A stretch of 64,000 nt of DNA from an uncultured Campylobacterales bacterium (GTDB lineage Bacteria; Campylobacterota; Campylobacteria; Campylobacterales; Arcobacteraceae). Below the pieces are notes generated by a model. That model was not told the origin of the DNA and did no database searches. It saw only the letters and a list, made by a program, of their open reading frames with translations. This document shows positions 1 to 7,118 of the stretch, piece after piece. Each line of letters begins with the position of its first letter. Position 1 is the first letter of the stretch. Both the position numbers and the translations under genes were made by a program. Location of the stretch: the NCBI GenBank assembly GCA_947503785.1, contig CANNFB010000010.1, positions 1-64,000 of the forward strand, written 5' to 3'.

Positions 1-77
1 TAACTTCACAGTAACTCTTACTGATGATGAGGGTAACACAGCTACTCAAGTGATTACTCTTACAGTAAACGCAGTAG
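1..77 (+). repeat. 77-bp exact direct repeat within adhesin gene (copy 1)
   Basis: Bases 1-77 are identical to 553-629 and encode the end of one adhesin repeat unit (NFTVTLTDDEGNTATQV...). Copy 1 is cut by the window edge, so the identity may extend upstream. Exact nucleotide identity points to recent duplication or gene conversion between repeat units. Confidence 0.95.
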
Positions 78-1303
78 TAGATATACAAAATGATACGCAA
101 AGTACCAATGAAGATACAGCCAATACAATTGATCTAATAAATAATGATAATTTCGAGAATACGCCAAGTATTACAGGAATTACACAAGGAACAAACGGAA
201 CAGTTGTAATTATAGATGCCGCACTTGGAACAGTTGAATATACACCAAATGCTAACTTTAATGGAACAGATTCTTATACTTATACGGTGACAAGTGGTGG
301 AGTAACAGAAACAGCAACAGTAAATGTAACAGTAGCTGCTCAAAATGACCCAACAACATTTAGTGGAGACACAAGTGGTTCAGGAAATGAAGATACAAAT
401 ATCATAGGAACACTGGGTGCAAGTGATGCAGATGGACTTCTTGATGGAACAATTTTCACTGTAACAAGTAACGCAAGTAATGGAACTGCTAGTATCAATC
501 CAGCAACAGGGGCTTGGACTTATACGCCAATAGCAGATTATAATGGAAGTGATAACTTCACAGTAACTCTTACTGATGATGAGGGTAACACAGCTACTCA
601 AGTGATTACTCTTACAGTAAACGCAGTAGCTGATATAATTAATCCTAAAGAAGAGGATATTTCTTCTGATATTGATGATTTAGAAAGTGAAACATTATTA
701 GAAGAAATAATTATAGAGGAAAATATAGATATTAAAGAAATAGACTATGCTGCTATTATAAAAGAGATTTTAGCTCAAAATGTTATTCTTGATAATACAA
801 ACTTAACTAATGCTGAAGTTGAAAATCTATCAACTGAGACTACTCAAAAAATTTATGAAGAGGTTAAAAGTATAGATAATAAGAATTTAGAGCAAATATC
901 AAAGTTTACTTCATATGAATATTCTAATTTTTTAAAACCTTTGGATATTAATACAAATTTAACTAATTATATTATGAATAATAATGGATATGAAGATTTT
1001 AGAATAGAGTTAGATTCAATATCTAAAGATATTGATCAAAGTTTTGAAGAACTAAATCAAGCAAATGATTTTAGAGTTGAAAGTGCAGCAGGTGTTGCTG
1101 TATCGATATCTGCAGTTGCAGCAGCTTGGGTATTACGTTCAGGTTCTTTATTAGCTAGTTTTTTTAGTGTAATGCCTATTTGGAATGCATTTGATCCTGT
1201 AGCAATTTTATCTTCATCTGATAAAATAAGTGATTTAGATATTGATAATACTGGTGATTTTTCTGACACAGAAGATCTTACAGAAAATATTTTTGATAAG
1301 TGA
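2..1303 (+). CDS. C-terminal part of a large repeat adhesin (tandem Ig/cadherin-like repeats), 5' end outside window
   Basis: The frame is open from the window edge, so this is the 3' end (433 codons visible) of a larger gene. The first half holds tandem beta-sandwich repeats rich in T, N, D and V with motifs such as YTPNANFNGTDSYTYTV and YTPIADYNGSDNFTVTLTDD, as in tandem-95/VCBS/cadherin-like surface adhesins. From visible residue about 215 the repeats stop and an acidic, helical region of about 150 residues follows. Near residues 360-400 a small-residue and hydrophobic stretch (AVAAAWVLRSGSLLASFF, then PIWNAFDPVAIL) precedes an acidic tail. I recall similar ends in other large secreted repeat proteins, but no calcium-binding RTX nonapeptide is visible. 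It is followed within 8 nt by a GGDEF-EAL gene, an OmpA gene and a TolC gene, which suggests a type I-like secreted, c-di-GMP-controlled adhesin. Function is inferred from this architecture. Confidence 0.8.
   Translation, partial: NFTVTLTDDEGNTATQVITLTVNAVVDIQNDTQSTNEDTANTIDLINNDNFENTPSITGITQGTNGTVVIIDAALGTVEYTPNANFNGTDSYTYTVTSGGVTETATVNVTVAAQNDPTTFSGDTSGSGNEDTNIIGTLGASDADGLLDGTIFTVTSNASNGTASINPATGAWTYTPIADYNGSDNFTVTLTDDEGNTATQVITLTVNAVADIINPKEEDISSDIDDLESETLLEEIIIEENIDIKEIDYAAIIKEILAQNVILDNTNLTNAEVENLSTETTQKIYEEVKSIDNKNLEQISKFTSYEYSNFLKPLDINTNLTNYIMNNNGYEDFRIELDSISKDIDQSFEELNQANDFRVESAAGVAVSISAVAAAWVLRSGSLLASFFSVMPIWNAFDPVAILSSSDKISDLDIDNTGDFSDTEDLTENIFDK
553..629 (+). repeat. 77-bp exact direct repeat within adhesin gene (copy 2)
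   Basis: Identical to bases 1-77. This is the last repeat unit before the non-repetitive C-terminal region; identity ends exactly where the coding sequence diverges into the unique tail (AVVDI versus AVADI). Confidence 0.95.
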
Positions 1304-1311
1304 AATAAATA

Positions 1312-4300
1312 ATGAAATTAAAAAAACCTAAAATTTCACCAATAATTAGTATTACCTTTGGATTAATTCTTTTAACGGTAAGTATTATATTAATTGGAGA
1401 TTTACTTGGTTTCATTCCAAACCAGAATAAGATACAAGTGGATTCCCGTAAAACAATATCCGAATCTTTAGCTATTCAAGTATCATCATCAATTGGAATA
1501 GGAAAAATGGATAATGCATTAGAATTACTTACTCTTATAGTAAAATTCAATGATGATATCCTTTCGATAAAACTTAAAAATATAAATAAAAAAAGTATTT
1601 TAGAAACGGACAAACATGCAGAGTATTGGTTAAAAGAAGATGATAATAAATCTACAATTACAAATATTGAAGTACCTATTCTTAATAAAGAGGGACGGTG
1701 GGGTACTTTAGAAGTAGCATTTAAGCCATTAAATAATCTGTTTGATAATTTTCTAGAAGGAAACTCCTTACTTTCCTTTATTATTTTCTTAATTATTTCT
1801 GGATCTTTATCTTATTGGTTGTTTTTAAAAAGAGCTCTTAGTGAATTAGATCCTAGTTCCGTAGTTCCAGATAGAGTTCGTTCTGCATTAGATACTTTGA
1901 TTGAAGGGTTAGTTATTTTAGACGCTTATGAGCGAATTATCTTTGTTAACGAATCTTTAAAGAAAAAAGTAGGGCTCACGGAAAAACAACTTTTGAGTAA
2001 AAAACTTTCAGATTTAAAATGGATGAAAGAAGATGAGAAGCTAATGCTGAATAATAATATGATGCCTTGGAATCAGCTTTTTGAAACAGGAGAGACTCCA
2101 AAACCAGAATATTTAAAACTGAAAACACAATATGATGAGATATTTTCATTTGAAGTAAATGTATCCCCTATAAAAGAGCCTAATCAACAAATAAAAGGTG
2201 TCGTAGTTACCATAGATGATATTACAGAGTTAGAGAAAAAAAATAAAGAGCTACAATATATTCTAGCAAAATTGGAATCAACTCAAGAAGAGATAGTTCG
2301 AAAGAATAAAGTGTTACTCAATCTAGCTACAAGAGATCCTTTAACAAATCTTTTTAATAGACGTGCTTTGTTTGAAAACTTGGATACTTTGCTTCTAGAA
2401 GCTAGGAATACTGCGGATATAATAAGTTGTATTATTCTTGATATTGATCATTTTAAATCAGTTAATGATACTTATGGCCATGCTGTAGGAGATGATGTAA
2501 TAAGAATATTTTCACTTATACTTCAAGACTCAGTAGGAATAAATGATATTGTAGGACGTTATGGTGGGGAAGAATTTGTTATCGTTATACCTAGTAAAAA
2601 TGAAGAAGAAGCTGCAAAAGTAGCAGAAAAAATTCGTATACGAATTTCTGAAAAAGTACATGATGGCCTTCCTTCTGAACTATGGATAGCTTCTAGTTTT
2701 GGTGTATCAAGTACTTCAAGTGGTGAATGGAAATCTGATAATTTAATTGATTTAGCAGATAAAGCTCTTTATGTAGCTAAAAAAAGCGGACGAAATTGTG
2801 TTGTTTGTTATTCAAAAATTAACCTTGATCATAGTGAGATTGAAATAGTAACTCCTTCTATCTCTAGAACAAGTAAATCTACTAAATCTACTATTGATTT
2901 ATCCCTTAGTAATAAAAAAGAATATGTAGAAACAGAGCTTTTAAATAAATCTGGAGAAATTGCATTAGAAGTATTTGATAAGATTGCCATCCTTAGTAGA
3001 ACAGTTATACTTGATAGGTTGAATCAAGCTATTAAAATGGCTAGTAGAGATAAAACTAATCTCACAATATTAACAGTAAATATTGATAACCTTCAGTCTA
3101 TAAGTAATGTAATTGGTCATGAGGGTGCAGAAAAGTTAAGAAAAATTGCATACAATTGTTTAGTTAAGACTTTCCGTTCTTCTGATTCAGTTATACCAGA
3201 TATGCAAGGAGATAAAGGGCTTGGCCTTTCTCGTACTTCAGACAGTGAATTTATTGCTATTTTAACAGGCATTGAAAAACCTAGTATTACAGCTTGGATT
3301 GTTGAGCGTATGCTTAAAGATCTTGGAGAAGTAGTTCTTATTGATGGAAAAGAAATTATAATGAGGGCATACGTTGGAGGTAGTATTTACCCAATGGATG
3401 GAACTCATCCTGACGAATTATTAAAAAATTCAAATATTGCATTACAAAATACTCTAAAAGGTGAAATGAAATCTTTTCTTTTTTATAATAATGAAATGAA
3501 TGAATTATCTAAATATGAATTAGAAGTTGAGAGTCAACTTCGTTTAGCTCTTAAAAGAGAAGAGTTTTATTTAAAATACCAACCCATTACAAATTTAAAA
3601 ACAAGAAAAACTTCTAAGTTTGAAGTTCTTATTAGGTGGGAACATCCTACTTTAGGACTGGTTTCTCCTGACTCTTTTATTCATATTGCAGAAAATTCAG
3701 GAATGATAAATAGTATAGGATTATGGGTTTTTAAAAAAGCATGCTATCAACTTAAAAAGTGGCATGATGATGGTTATACTGACCTTAAAATGTCTATTAA
3801 TGTATCTGTAGTTCAGTTTAATCAAAGAAACTTTGCTAATGATTTTATTGAAATTCTTGAAGAAGTTGGTGTAATGGCATCATCAATAGTTCTTGAAATG
3901 ACAGAAACAGTATTGGTTAAAGAATATGGACATATTTCTAAACTGCTTCAAACCCTAAATGATAAAGGATTTGAGATTGCATTGGATGATTTTGGTACAG
4001 GTTTTTCATCATTAGAACATCTTCAAGAGTTTCCTATAAATTGCATAAAAATAGATCGTTCTTTAATTAGTAATTTTCCTAAAAATATGAATAGTATTTC
4101 AATCATTAGTGCACTAATTAATTTAGCGCATAATCTTAATTTATATGTTATTGTAGAAGGATTAGAGAATGAGATTCAGTTATCAACCTTACTTGATTTA
4201 AAAGCTGATGAAATACAAGGTTATCTTCTAAGTAGGCCATTATCGGTGATTGAAGCAACTCAATACTTGAACTCTACAGAGAGTCGTAAGCTTTTAAATA

Positions 4301-4401
4301 GAGTAGGCAGTGTAAAAGGAATAGTGCAAAATGATATAAATAGCACTATTAACTTATCGGATATTATAAATCCTTTATCTTGTGAATTAAAAAAAATATA
4401 G
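1312..4401 (+). CDS. Membrane PAS-GGDEF-(degenerate GGDEF)-EAL cyclic-di-GMP protein
   Basis: 1029 residues. A transmembrane helix at about 11-34 and another at about 152-171 enclose a periplasmic sensor segment. A PAS-like region follows at about 185-310. The first GGDEF domain (about 340-500) has RDPLTNLFNRRAL and an intact GGEEF near 419, so it should have diguanylate cyclase activity. A second GGDEF-like fold (about 560-725) has SDSEF in the active-site position and is probably inactive or regulatory. The EAL domain (about 745-995) has EVL for EAL near 770, but keeps the NVS, EMTET, DDFGTG, KIDRS, VEGLE and QGYLLSRP motifs, so phosphodiesterase activity or c-di-GMP binding is plausible. 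Directly between adhesin and OmpA/TolC genes, it probably controls adhesin display or secretion, in the manner of LapD-type systems, though the periplasmic domain does not look LapD-like to me. Confidence 0.9.
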   Translation: MKLKKPKISPIISITFGLILLTVSIILIGDLLGFIPNQNKIQVDSRKTISESLAIQVSSSIGIGKMDNALELLTLIVKFNDDILSIKLKNINKKSILETDKHAEYWLKEDDNKSTITNIEVPILNKEGRWGTLEVAFKPLNNLFDNFLEGNSLLSFIIFLIISGSLSYWLFLKRALSELDPSSVVPDRVRSALDTLIEGLVILDAYERIIFVNESLKKKVGLTEKQLLSKKLSDLKWMKEDEKLMLNNNMMPWNQLFETGETPKPEYLKLKTQYDEIFSFEVNVSPIKEPNQQIKGVVVTIDDITELEKKNKELQYILAKLESTQEEIVRKNKVLLNLATRDPLTNLFNRRALFENLDTLLLEARNTADIISCIILDIDHFKSVNDTYGHAVGDDVIRIFSLILQDSVGINDIVGRYGGEEFVIVIPSKNEEEAAKVAEKIRIRISEKVHDGLPSELWIASSFGVSSTSSGEWKSDNLIDLADKALYVAKKSGRNCVVCYSKINLDHSEIEIVTPSISRTSKSTKSTIDLSLSNKKEYVETELLNKSGEIALEVFDKIAILSRTVILDRLNQAIKMASRDKTNLTILTVNIDNLQSISNVIGHEGAEKLRKIAYNCLVKTFRSSDSVIPDMQGDKGLGLSRTSDSEFIAILTGIEKPSITAWIVERMLKDLGEVVLIDGKEIIMRAYVGGSIYPMDGTHPDELLKNSNIALQNTLKGEMKSFLFYNNEMNELSKYELEVESQLRLALKREEFYLKYQPITNLKTRKTSKFEVLIRWEHPTLGLVSPDSFIHIAENSGMINSIGLWVFKKACYQLKKWHDDGYTDLKMSINVSVVQFNQRNFANDFIEILEEVGVMASSIVLEMTETVLVKEYGHISKLLQTLNDKGFEIALDDFGTGFSSLEHLQEFPINCIKIDRSLISNFPKNMNSISIISALINLAHNLNLYVIVEGLENEIQLSTLLDLKADEIQGYLLSRPLSVIEATQYLNSTESRKLLNRVGSVKGIVQNDINSTINLSDIINPLSCELKKI

Positions 4402-4409
4402 GAAATTGT

Positions 4410-5060
4410 ATGAATATTAAATTAACAGTTTCATTACTTAGTTTGTTATGTACTTTACATGCAGTAGATTGTAAAGATACTTATAATAAAAATGGTTGTA
4501 ATGAAACTTTGTATAGCTTAGATAATAATATGTATATATATAGTTATGATGTACTTCTTGATAGTGATCAGGATTTAGTTTCTGATAATTTAGATAAATG
4601 CCCTGATACCCCTTTACTTAAAAAAGTTAATAAAGATGGATGTGCTTCTATTATCAAAAGTGAAAATATTGAAAAAAATAAGAATGCTAAAGAAGATTTT
4701 TATACAAAAGATATTATGAAGATGTCACTTGAGGTTAGCTTTGATAGTAGAAAATCTGATTTTAAAGATGAATACTTAGATGAAGTACGTAAATTTGCAA
4801 ATCTTTTAAAGGATAATCCTACTTATAGTGTCAAAATAATTGGGCATACAGACTCAAGAGCTGAGTTTATGGATAATACTATTCTTTCCTTAAATCGTGC
4901 AAAATCAGTACTTAATACATTGGTAAGTTTTGGAGTTGAAAAAAGAAGGCTTACGTGTGAGGGATTAGGATCAACTGAGCCTATATCTACAAATGCAACA
5001 GCTCTTGGAAGAGCAGAAAATCGTCGGATTGAAGTAATATTAACAAAAGAGGAGAACTGA
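4410..5060 (+). CDS. OmpA-family protein with thrombospondin type 3-like calcium motif
   Basis: 216 residues. A hydrophobic N-terminus (KLTVSLLSLLCTLHAVDC) suggests export. Residues about 50-75 carry an Asp-rich segment (DSDQDLVSDNLDKCPDTP) like a thrombospondin type 3 calcium-binding repeat, common in OmpA proteins. Residues about 100-213 match an OmpA C-terminal peptidoglycan-binding domain, with IIGHTDSRA, LSLNRAKSV, and GRAENRRIEV. It lacks a large beta-barrel, so it is probably a periplasmic or outer-membrane-attached anchor. It starts 8 nt after the GGDEF-EAL gene and ends 1 nt before the TolC gene; I infer it helps fix the adhesin export apparatus to the cell wall. Confidence 0.88.
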   Translation: MNIKLTVSLLSLLCTLHAVDCKDTYNKNGCNETLYSLDNNMYIYSYDVLLDSDQDLVSDNLDKCPDTPLLKKVNKDGCASIIKSENIEKNKNAKEDFYTKDIMKMSLEVSFDSRKSDFKDEYLDEVRKFANLLKDNPTYSVKIIGHTDSRAEFMDNTILSLNRAKSVLNTLVSFGVEKRRLTCEGLGSTEPISTNATALGRAENRRIEVILTKEEN

Positions 5061-5061
5061 A

Positions 5062-6378
5062 ATGATAAAAACGATTTTACTTATATTTATAATAGTAAAT
5101 ACATCACTAAATGCACAAACACTTTATTCAAGTATGGAAAAAGCTTTAAATACAAATCCTTATATCTTGGCAAATTTAGAAAGTTATAGAGAAACAACGT
5201 ATAACCTAAGTATTGCTACTTCTAAGTATTATCCAACATTAGATCTACTTTTGAGTTCAGGAATTGAAAAAACTAATAATGATGGTTCCAAGCCTTTTAG
5301 TGGAGAATCTCTTAAATACTATGAAAATTCTTTAACATTAATGTTAAATATTTTTGATGGTTTTGGTATGACTAATAATATTGATTATGAAAAAGCTAGA
5401 GTTATGTCTTCTGCTTACGATTTCATAAATAAGTCTAATAGTATTGCTATGGAAGTTGTGAGTACTTATATTGAGGTAATTAAACAAAGAGAATTACTTT
5501 TAATTGCAGAAGAAAATATTAAAATAAACGAAGGTACTTTTACAAAGATATCAGATCTGAATTTACTTGGAATTACAAGTAAATCAGAGATGAAAAAAGT
5601 AGAATCATCACTATTTCTTGCCCGTTCAAATTATGTTTCTCAAAAGAACAAAACTAAAGATGCTTTATCTAATTTTGAGATGATTATTAATGAAGATATG
5701 AGTTTAAATAAGTTTGTAATTCCAAAGTTTCAATATTTATTACCAAAAACTTTTAAAAATGCCAGTGAATATTCTCTAAATCACAATCCTTTAATTATAA
5801 TTAGTAATTTTAATATAAAAGCCTCTCAATATCTTAGAGAAGAGAATAAAAAAAACTATTATCCTAAAATTGATTTAATAGTAGAACAAAATCTTGATAA
5901 GAATACATATGGCTTAGAAGATGAAAAAAATAGATTTCGTACAGGTGTTCTTGTAAGTTATAATTTATTTCGTGGAGGTGAAGATGCTTCAAATATTCAA
6001 AAAAGTACTAGAAAAATTAATCGTTTGATTCAAATAAAAAACCAAAAAAATAGAGAAATAAAAAGAGAACTTAAAGTTTCTTGGGATGCAAAGGAAATGA
6101 GTGAGGAGCAATTAAAAGAATTAAAGAAATACAAACTTCTTAGTGAAGAAACTCTACATCTTTTTCAAGAAGAATATAGTTTAGGTAGACGTAATTTACT
6201 AGACTTATTATCAGCGCAAAATGATTTAATAAATGCAAAATCTCAAATAGTAGAATCAACATATTATAATTTACTTTCAAAGTACCGTATTTTAAACTCT
6301 ATGGGCTTATTAATTAAGGCAGCTATGGGTAATGAATATGATTATCGTAATAAATTAATATTAGTAGATAGTAAGTAA
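5062..6378 (+). CDS. TolC-family outer-membrane channel, type I secretion
   Basis: 438 residues, close to the usual TolC/LapE length. An N-terminal signal (KTILLIFIIVNTSLNAQ) is followed by two pseudo-repeated coiled-coil halves, with SKYYPTLDLLLSSGIE near 60-75 and YYPKIDLIVEQNLD near 270-285, the second copy of the beta-strand entry motif typical of the family. FRGGEDASNIQ and the later LLDLLSAQNDLINAKS motif are also typical. A good ribosome site (GAGGAG) overlaps the end of the OmpA gene, so translation is coupled. The matching inner-membrane ABC and adaptor proteins are not in this window. It probably exports the upstream adhesin. Confidence 0.9.
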   Translation: MIKTILLIFIIVNTSLNAQTLYSSMEKALNTNPYILANLESYRETTYNLSIATSKYYPTLDLLLSSGIEKTNNDGSKPFSGESLKYYENSLTLMLNIFDGFGMTNNIDYEKARVMSSAYDFINKSNSIAMEVVSTYIEVIKQRELLLIAEENIKINEGTFTKISDLNLLGITSKSEMKKVESSLFLARSNYVSQKNKTKDALSNFEMIINEDMSLNKFVIPKFQYLLPKTFKNASEYSLNHNPLIIISNFNIKASQYLREENKKNYYPKIDLIVEQNLDKNTYGLEDEKNRFRTGVLVSYNLFRGGEDASNIQKSTRKINRLIQIKNQKNREIKRELKVSWDAKEMSEEQLKELKKYKLLSEETLHLFQEEYSLGRRNLLDLLSAQNDLINAKSQIVESTYYNLLSKYRILNSMGLLIKAAMGNEYDYRNKLILVDSK

Positions 6379-6396
6379 ATATATTACTTCTACTTT

Positions 6397-6807
6397 TTAG
6401 TCTGTTGCCATTATAAAGCCATGATTTTCTTCTTCTTTAAAACATCCAAGTTGGCAATTTGATACCTTTAACTCTGAATCTTTAATAGCAGAACCTATTT
6501 GATTAATTGATTTACTTTTTTCTTGTGATATTTTCCATGCAACTTCACATTCAATTTTTGAGTTATTAGAACGTTTTTTAAGTAGGTCAAAAATATCTTC
6601 ATTCATTTCATTAAATTCGAGTTTTCCAAATACACCAAGTTCGCAATTAGTGATTTTTATTTTCATTTCTCTTGCAATTTGAGCAATGTTTTTAGGTTCC
6701 ATACCAATTAATTTGGCAACTTTAAATGCATTGATACATGATAGTGCACCATTTTCATCTAAGTTTGTAAGAACTAAATCTGTTTGTATTGAATCTAATT
6801 TAATCAT
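6397..6807 (-). CDS. Small protein with two C-x-L-G-x-F repeats, unknown function
   Basis: 136 residues made of two clearly related halves. Half 1 (about 20-65) runs AFKVAKLIG...IAQIAREM...ITNCELGVFG; half 2 (about 85-125) runs AWKISQEKS...INQIGSAI...VSNCQLGCFK. Each half looks like a short helix-turn-helix-like unit ending in a conserved cysteine and glycine. No signal peptide or membrane segment is visible. I do not recognise a characterised family; the fold could bind nucleic acid or a ligand through the cysteine motif. It converges with the TolC gene (18 nt gap) and is not part of that operon. Confidence 0.65.
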   Translation of the reverse strand: MIKLDSIQTDLVLTNLDENGALSCINAFKVAKLIGMEPKNIAQIAREMKIKITNCELGVFGKLEFNEMNEDIFDLLKKRSNNSKIECEVAWKISQEKSKSINQIGSAIKDSELKVSNCQLGCFKEEENHGFIMATD

Positions 6808-6933
6808 TTATTTATTAACCTTTTAATTTGTGCATATTATAAAGTTTCAAGCTTATAATAACTTTATATTATAATTAACTATATAAAAATATTATAGTTT
6901 AAAGATATGAAATTTGTATAATATTTGAATAAA

Positions 6934-6960
6934 AAAAGAGTGTAGGAGAAACACTCTTTT
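6934..6960. terminator. Perfect 10-bp hairpin with A/T flanks
   Basis: Stem AAAAGAGTGT/ACACTCTTTT, loop AGGAGAA. It is A-rich on one side and T-rich on the other, the shape of an intrinsic terminator. It lies upstream of the small gene at 6397-6807, so it could end a short transcript starting in this gap. Confidence 0.6.
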
Positions 6961-7093
6961 TATTAACTTGTATATTTATAGGAGAAATCAAGTTATAAAA
7001 TTAGGTTTATTGTTAGGACCGTGTACCCTAACTCATGTAATAATTATAATTACTATGAATTAACCTTTTTTTAATACAAAGTTAACAAATAGT
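6961..7093. other. Non-coding gap with two further short inverted repeats
   Basis: Within the 305-base gap 6808-7112 no convincing gene is visible. Besides the terminator-like hairpins there is AACTTG(6965-6970)...CAAGTT(6989-6994), whose loop holds an AGGAG ribosome-site-like sequence, and GTTAGG(7012-7017)...CCTAAC(7027-7032). They could be a small RNA or leader, or chance in AT-rich DNA. Confidence 0.3.
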
Positions 7094-7118
7094 AAATAGG
7101 ATAAATTATATCCTATTT
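7094..7118 (-). terminator. Hairpin at the end of the RND exporter gene
   Basis: Perfect 10-bp stem AAATAGGATA/TATCCTATTT with loop AATTA, overlapping the stop codon of the RND gene on the minus strand. Position fits termination of the mlaA-mlaC-RND operon. Confidence 0.6.

Noticed and set aside
134-601. Open frames on the minus strand in the adhesin region (134-343, 380-601)
   Set aside because: They are rich in Cys, Ser and Ile only as the complement of Thr/Asn/Asp repeat codons; no ribosome site or domain.
6990-7065. Leader peptide starting near TTG 7010
   Set aside because: Weak start, poor ribosome site and no downstream plus-strand gene to control.
6961-7080. Possible tRNA or riboswitch in the gap before the RND gene
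   Set aside because: No cloverleaf, no TTC-like T-arm and no known riboswitch core; only simple short inverted repeats.
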